A stretch of 64,000 bases of DNA from Planococcus lenghuensis (lineage in GTDB: Bacteria; Bacillota; Bacilli; Bacillales_A; Planococcaceae): NCBI RefSeq assembly GCF_001999905.1, contig NZ_CP019640.1, positions 1,902,001 to 1,966,000 of the forward strand, in the 5' to 3' direction. Each line of letters begins with the position of its first letter. The first letter of the stretch is position 1. The position numbers and the translations under genes were made by a program. The notes under the pieces were generated by a model, which saw only the letters and a list, made by a program, of their open reading frames with translations, was not told where the DNA came from and searched no databases. Shown here piece by piece: positions 60,587-64,000 of this stretch.

Positions 60587-61009
60587 TCACCTCTCCTGGT
60601 AATGATTCAAATCGCCGTCCGCATCAAACAACAGAAAAGCATCAGCGAGCCGGGCTGCAAAAATTTCAGGCGGCTCGGTCGCTCTCAAGTGCATGCAGAC
60701 GATATCCGCTTTTTCTTCCTGCCATTGCTGATAATCCGTCGGAAGCGGATACTCGTGCCGGATCAGCATGGACAGAAACTCCTCACACTCTTCTGCCCGG
60801 AGATAAAGCTCCGCTTCATTCTGGGCGAGACCGCTGTGCTGGTATTGCTCAAATGAAACGATCAAGTCAAACATGCAGGTTCGCATCAAATCGGCTGTAC
60901 CGATTTCGATGGTCCGCGACTTGCTGAATACGTATTTCTCTCCGCCCAATTCAATTTCCATGTCCAGAAGGTGGCGCACTTGCTGAGCAGCTGCTTCTGA
61001 AGGTTTCAT
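60587..61009 (-). CDS. Cluster B gene i, unknown family
   Basis: A 140-residue soluble protein, paralogue of 21109-21510, with the shared blocks SRTIEIG, LMRTCMFDLIVSFEQYQHSG, AELYLRAEECEEFLSMLIRH, YPLPTDYQQWQEEKADIVCM and EPPEIFAARLADAF. The conservation of LPTDYxQWQEEKAD between copies suggests a functional site. CAGGGGGATTT precedes the ATG. It is first in the operon, about 65 bp from the leader terminator. Function unknown. Confidence 0.78.
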   Translation of the reverse strand: MKPSEAAAQQVRHLLDMEIELGGEKYVFSKSRTIEIGTADLMRTCMFDLIVSFEQYQHSGLAQNEAELYLRAEECEEFLSMLIRHEYPLPTDYQQWQEEKADIVCMHLRATEPPEIFAARLADAFLLFDADGDLNHYQER

Positions 61010-61073
61010 ATAAATCCCCCTGTTAATCGAATTATAATTATTGTCTAATGTGTTTAAGCCATGAAAAAAGCCA

Positions 61074-61220
61074 CAAAGAATCCAAGGACTCTTTGCGGCT
61101 TTGCGCGCAGCTCTATTGTCTGCAGCATTTTACCGGAACATGATTAAATATATTGGTTATCTGATGGGTTTAATTAACTTACATCCTACATGGTTCGTTG
61201 GTGAATGTACAGTAATGCGC
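61074..61220 (-). ncRNA. Structured leader of cluster B, riboswitch- or attenuator-like
   Basis: In the transcript sense GCGCA (61220-61216) can pair with UGCGC (61109-61105), closing about 106 nt, against GGGAGC/GCUCCC in cluster A: the sequence differs but pairing is kept. Inside, UUACUGUAC follows the 5' strand and CUGCAGACAA precedes the 3' strand, with CAUCAG between. The terminator AGCCGCAAAGAGUCC...GGAUUCUUUGUGGCU then UUUUUU lies at 61102-61074. Distances between blocks agree with the cluster A leader within a few bases. Confidence 0.65.
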
Positions 61221-61737
61221 CTTATAACCCCTGAATTATTACCTAAAAACTTACTGAATTTACGTTATAATTAAACTGTTAGCGCTCTTCGCCAAGAAAT
61301 GTTCTTGATTTCTTTTCGACAACAAGGGAAATAGCAACGTAGTGTAAAAAGGTGGAGAGTGGCTGCAGCTGTACCTGAAAGAAAGAGCGGTAAGTGGCGA
61401 AAGAGCAGGACAAACGTAGTTTGAACAGGTCTTTTGCGACGAGCTTGCGCAGGAGCACAAAGCGGCTCGCATCCGCTTGAAGTGATTTCTTCTTGTCAAG
61501 TACATGCTTTGGTGAAGAGCCACTGTTAGAGCAAAAAGTCTATAAGACACAGGTCCATTTTCCACTAGTACTTCCGTTTTGCCGGCTTCTTTTTGATGTG
61601 AAGAATCAATACAATCTTTAGGCCATGCCTGCAAAAAAGAAATGAATTCTGCTGCCTGCATGAGACCAATGGAGAGCGCTGTAGCTGCCCCCCTTATTTT
61701 TTCTGTTTATTTTAATCTTGCCCCCCGCCAACTCCAG
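61221..61737. other. Intergenic region with a GC-rich repeat fragment
   Basis: The left part is AT-rich and would hold the cluster B promoter. From about 61375 to 61470 lies a fragment of the interspersed repeat, including TTTGCGACGAGCTTGCGCAG. No supported gene. Confidence 0.5.
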
Positions 61738-62244
61738 TTAAATGAGCCGGTTAAGATCTTTATAGATCGCCACTACGTCTTCAAGCTTCATCCGGACGAG
61801 GCCGCTCGATGAAGGAGCCACAAATTCAGCGACTCCCGGCATTAAAGGTGCCTGCTGTTCTCCCCATTGAACATCATGTTTCTTGGTGTATTCCTTGTAA
61901 ACCCCTTTGCCGACAAAACAGACGACTTTCGGCTTGTACTCCAATATCTTTTTTTGCAATTCCATCGTACCCTCTTCATACTCGGCTTTCGTTATTTCGG
62001 CAGCCTCTTTTGTGGGACGGGAGACAATGTTGGTGGAGCCGTAACCGAATGACAACAGTTCTGCATCTTCTTCCGGTTTCAGTTTTCTCGGCGTTAAGCC
62101 CGCTTCATACAAAATGGTCCAGAAGCGATTGTTCGGCCCTGCATAATGATGGCCTGTTTCTGAAGACCGGATACTGGGGTTAAAGCCCACAAATAAAATC
62201 TTCAAGCCCTTCTTAATATGATCCTGTACTGGTGTTAATTCCAT
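61738..62244 (-). CDS. mug: G:T/U mismatch-specific DNA glycosylase (Mug family)
   Basis: A 168-residue Mug-type uracil-DNA glycosylase. The catalytic-water Asn lies in ILFVGFNPSIRSSETGHHYA, followed by GPNNRFWTILYEAGL, and the DNA-intercalating segment is near VAPSSSGLVRMKLEDV. It removes uracil or ethenocytosine opposite guanine. Length equals that of E. coli Mug. AAGGAGG lies seven bases before the ATG at 62244; the frame is open further upstream without such a site. Confidence 0.9.
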   Translation of the reverse strand: MELTPVQDHIKKGLKILFVGFNPSIRSSETGHHYAGPNNRFWTILYEAGLTPRKLKPEEDAELLSFGYGSTNIVSRPTKEAAEITKAEYEEGTMELQKKILEYKPKVVCFVGKGVYKEYTKKHDVQWGEQQAPLMPGVAEFVAPSSSGLVRMKLEDVVAIYKDLNRLI

Positions 62245-62480
62245 TACGTCAGCCTCCTTGGTTTTCACATGTAAAATTTGCACTTCTTTTCGGATATACA
62301 TTCTTTCATCGATGACGTCTCTTTCCAAAAATGACCATTGGGAGTATACTTACCATTAATAGTTAGAATATTATAACATTACATTTCCTCTGCAAGAATA
62401 TATGAACGGATTCATCGAATGTTTCCAGTCCTTCCTATTCCCTCCCACTCGGGCAAACAAACGAAAGTTGAGGTGTTCGC

Positions 62481-63065
62481 ATGAAGAGGCTTCTGTTTTC
62501 CTCAGTAGTCCTGGCATTGGGACTGATTGGCTGTACGCCTGAACCCCTTATTGACGATGAGACCAGTCAAATACCACCGGTATATTCGGAACCGTTCAGT
62601 CCTGATATGGAGGTCGTCGAAGTATACACGGATGCAATGCAGCGAAATGGTCAGTTCCCCGCTGAAGTAATCGTAGAGATGGGAAATTACGATAAAAATG
62701 AACTTTCGAGAGGGGAGCTGGTTTATCTTGTCATCCCTGAAGGACAAGAAGATCGCTACAGCAACGGAAATGATGGCGGTATGATTGTGCGGATCATTGC
62801 TATGCCGGGGGAAGAAATAGCCGTAGATGATGGCCGGGTAATCATTAATGGAGCTGAGCTTGACGCTTTCTACGGCCATGAATACTACTGGGCGGGCGGC
62901 AGTGAAGCTGAAAAAGTGACCGAATCTGCACTGCCTGAATTTCAAGTACCAGACGGGCATTACGCCTTATCAGGCGATAACTGGTGGAGAAGCCCGGTTA
63001 ATCTTTCGACTTCTGCAATTCCTGCAGAATTCATCGAAGGAAAGGTGATTGGCCAACCGGAATGA
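62481..63065 (+). CDS. Signal peptidase I-like lipoprotein lacking the catalytic Lys
   Basis: A 194-residue protein. The N-terminus MKRLLFSSVVLALGLIGC is a lipoprotein signal with lipobox LIGC. The rest follows the S26 fold: LVYLVIPEG, GGMIVRIIAMPGEEIAVDDG (corresponding to VKRVIGLPGD of LepB), GRVIINGAELDAFYGHEYYW, and HYALSGDNWWRSPVNLSTSA with IPAEFIEGKVIGQ (corresponding to GDNRxxSxDSR and the end). The Lys of LepB is Val or Ile here and no Ser is seen in the place of SMxPT, so it is probably not a peptidase. Role unknown. GTTGAGGTG precedes the ATG. Confidence 0.8.
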   Translation: MKRLLFSSVVLALGLIGCTPEPLIDDETSQIPPVYSEPFSPDMEVVEVYTDAMQRNGQFPAEVIVEMGNYDKNELSRGELVYLVIPEGQEDRYSNGNDGGMIVRIIAMPGEEIAVDDGRVIINGAELDAFYGHEYYWAGGSEAEKVTESALPEFQVPDGHYALSGDNWWRSPVNLSTSAIPAEFIEGKVIGQPE

Positions 63066-63158
63066 CCATCTTTATTGCTTAAACGCCGGACTGAGGATAT
63101 AGAATCTCGGGTAAACAATCACTGAGGAACGACGCAAATCAGAAAGAGGTGTTTTCCC

Positions 63159-63329
63159 TTGTACTTGTACGATGTCATTATTACATTTATTTTATCCATC
63201 GTCATTTTCCTGCTGATCGGGTTCGGCGCGAGTCTCTTACTCAAACTGACAAGCCGAAAACATATGATGGGCATGACATTTGTCGCTGTTATTTTCGCGC
63301 TTTTAGTAGCGTTTATTTTTACGATTTGA
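63159..63329 (+). CDS. 56-residue membrane protein
   Basis: A TTG start with AAAGAGG about eight bases upstream gives two helices: YDVIITFILSIVIFLLIGFG and MGMTFVAVIFALLVAFIFTI, with a basic link (KLTSRKHM). It is followed by a perfect terminator. No family recognised. The position 94 bp after the lipoprotein gene on the same strand allows co-transcription. Confidence 0.6.
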   Translation: MYLYDVIITFILSIVIFLLIGFGASLLLKLTSRKHMMGMTFVAVIFALLVAFIFTI

Positions 63330-63337
63330 CTAGCGAC

Positions 63338-63374
63338 TAGAAGCGCTGTTCCAGCAATCGGAACAGCGCTTCTA
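63338..63374. terminator. Terminator between convergent genes
   Basis: AGAAGCGCTGTTCC pairs with GGAACAGCGCTTCT around AGCAATC, followed by ATTTTTTATT. It also abuts the end of the minus-strand CPCC gene. Confidence 0.88.
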
Positions 63375-63683
63375 TTTTTTATTTGTATAATGGATTACCA
63401 TTACCCGGCAATTCTGTGTCCCGGCAGGCTGCCATTCCGGATCTTTCACATCAAACGCATTGGGCAGTCTTACATATCCGACCCATTCTGCATGAGATGC
63501 ACCGAACATGAAGAAATTCTTTTGTGCCTGGCGCAACGAAACGCTGTTTGCGCCTTCTTCACTAGCCGGATCCCGGAATTGAGTCCCATCATCTTCCCAA
63601 AAACAGATCTTACAGATATCAAATGTATCGGTCGGTTCTTCGTGCAGCGTTTTATAACCGCAGCATGGACAAGTATATTTCAT
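63372..63683 (-). CDS. CPCC-family cysteine-rich protein
   Basis: A 103-residue protein beginning MKYTCPCCGYKTLHEEPTDT and FDICKICFWEDDGTQFRDPA, the CPCC zinc-ribbon motif of this family (CPCCGY...C.IC.WEDD). The rest (ANSVSLRQAQKNFFMFGASH) is the conserved N-x-x-S-L-x-x-A-x-x-N-F block. Function unknown; zinc binding is likely. The ATG at 63683 is twelve bases after AAAGGA; a GTG three codons earlier is closer to it and may be used instead. Confidence 0.85.
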   Translation of the reverse strand: MKYTCPCCGYKTLHEEPTDTFDICKICFWEDDGTQFRDPASEEGANSVSLRQAQKNFFMFGASHAEWVGYVRLPNAFDVKDPEWQPAGTQNCRVMVIHYTNKK

Positions 63684-63976
63684 ATAAATCACCAGTCCTT
63701 TCTGGAATTCACTGTTCCATCTGGTACAGTTATTTTACGAGCGTCTTCATCTTCACAGCTAAGATATGAATTGTTTGTTTGCAGTATACATCAGTACAAG
63801 AAAAACTCTTGGCTTTCCGACCTGCAGTTATAAACGGCCAATAGCAGACAGCTGAAAAATTCAGCATAACAAGCTTGCCTTGTGCTGTCCAACGCTTTAG
63901 CAGTGCCGGCAAGAATGGGGGTTTTTAAATTTTGCTTTAAGGGAATCAAGTTAGAAGTAGCAGAAGGAGGAAGTAA

Positions 63977-64000
63977 ATGGAATGCTGGATCAATCGATTG
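63977..64000 (+). CDS. Start of a gene running off the window
   Basis: AAGGAGG six bases before an ATG, then the codons for ECWINRL to the window end. Too little to identify; the strong ribosome binding site is the only evidence. Confidence 0.5.

Overview
The window looks like a chromosomal segment of a low-to-moderate GC Gram-positive bacterium of the Bacillales, most likely Planococcaceae (Planococcus, Bhargavaea or Sporosarcina relatives). The grounds are strong AGGAGG-type ribosome binding sites, frequent TTG and GTG starts, many U-tailed terminators, a SAM-I riboswitch, and families typical of this group: RibT-like acetyltransferase, YqeY, YrhK, DUF2254, DUF2294, BceAB and a ba3-type oxidase. 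The genus is an inference from protein flavour only.

Layout. 1-4.2 kb: end of a 5'-truncated surface protein, a methylmalonyl-CoA epimerase-like gene and a solitary TnpB element. 4.5-6.7 kb: LysR regulator, MET-box-like operator and homocysteine methyltransferase. 7-12.5 kb: secreted M36 metalloprotease, a Cys-rich copper-type four-helix protein, a Met-rich secreted peptide and a P-loop kinase-like protein. 12.9-16 kb: broken fic, an intact HepT/MntA toxin-antitoxin pair, broken xerS and a second epimerase copy. 16.3-17.6 kb: an OleT-like CYP152 P450. 18-21.7 kb: DUF2294 proteins and a decaying small operon (cluster A). 22-35.4 kb: lipid kinase, IS remnants, cardiolipin synthase, two CorA transporters, DUF2254, several broken membrane-protein genes and a complete IS66-type element. 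35.8-48.8 kb: broken bceA beside intact bceB, many remnants, a pyruvyl transferase, YqeY, and a YxjH-type methionine synthase under a SAM riboswitch. 49-56 kb: ba3-type oxidase behind an FNR/CRP-type palindrome, a nucleobase permease, GtrA, and two YdcZ transporters around a Crp/Fnr regulator. 57-61 kb: a complete IS3 element inside an older interspersed repeat, then the intact cluster B. 61.7-64 kb: Mug glycosylase, a signal-peptidase-like lipoprotein, small proteins.

The most interesting signal is a four-gene operon present twice (A, 20.0-21.5 kb, with two nonsense codons; B, 59.5-61.0 kb, intact). It encodes two proteins I do not recognise, a RibT-like acetyltransferase and a small YkuJ-like protein. 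A lone copy of the last gene lies at 25.2 kb. Both operons are preceded by a related leader of about 150 nt: a closing stem whose pairing partners change together between copies, about 105 nt with conserved blocks, then a U-tailed terminator. That is riboswitch- or attenuator-like architecture, and I match it to no class I know. A degenerate orphan leader lies at 18.6 kb.

The second theme is decay: about twenty genes are truncated, frameshifted, nonsense-mutated or collapsed by internal deletion. Sulfur-amino-acid metabolism appears under two controls (MET-box/LysR and SAM riboswitch).
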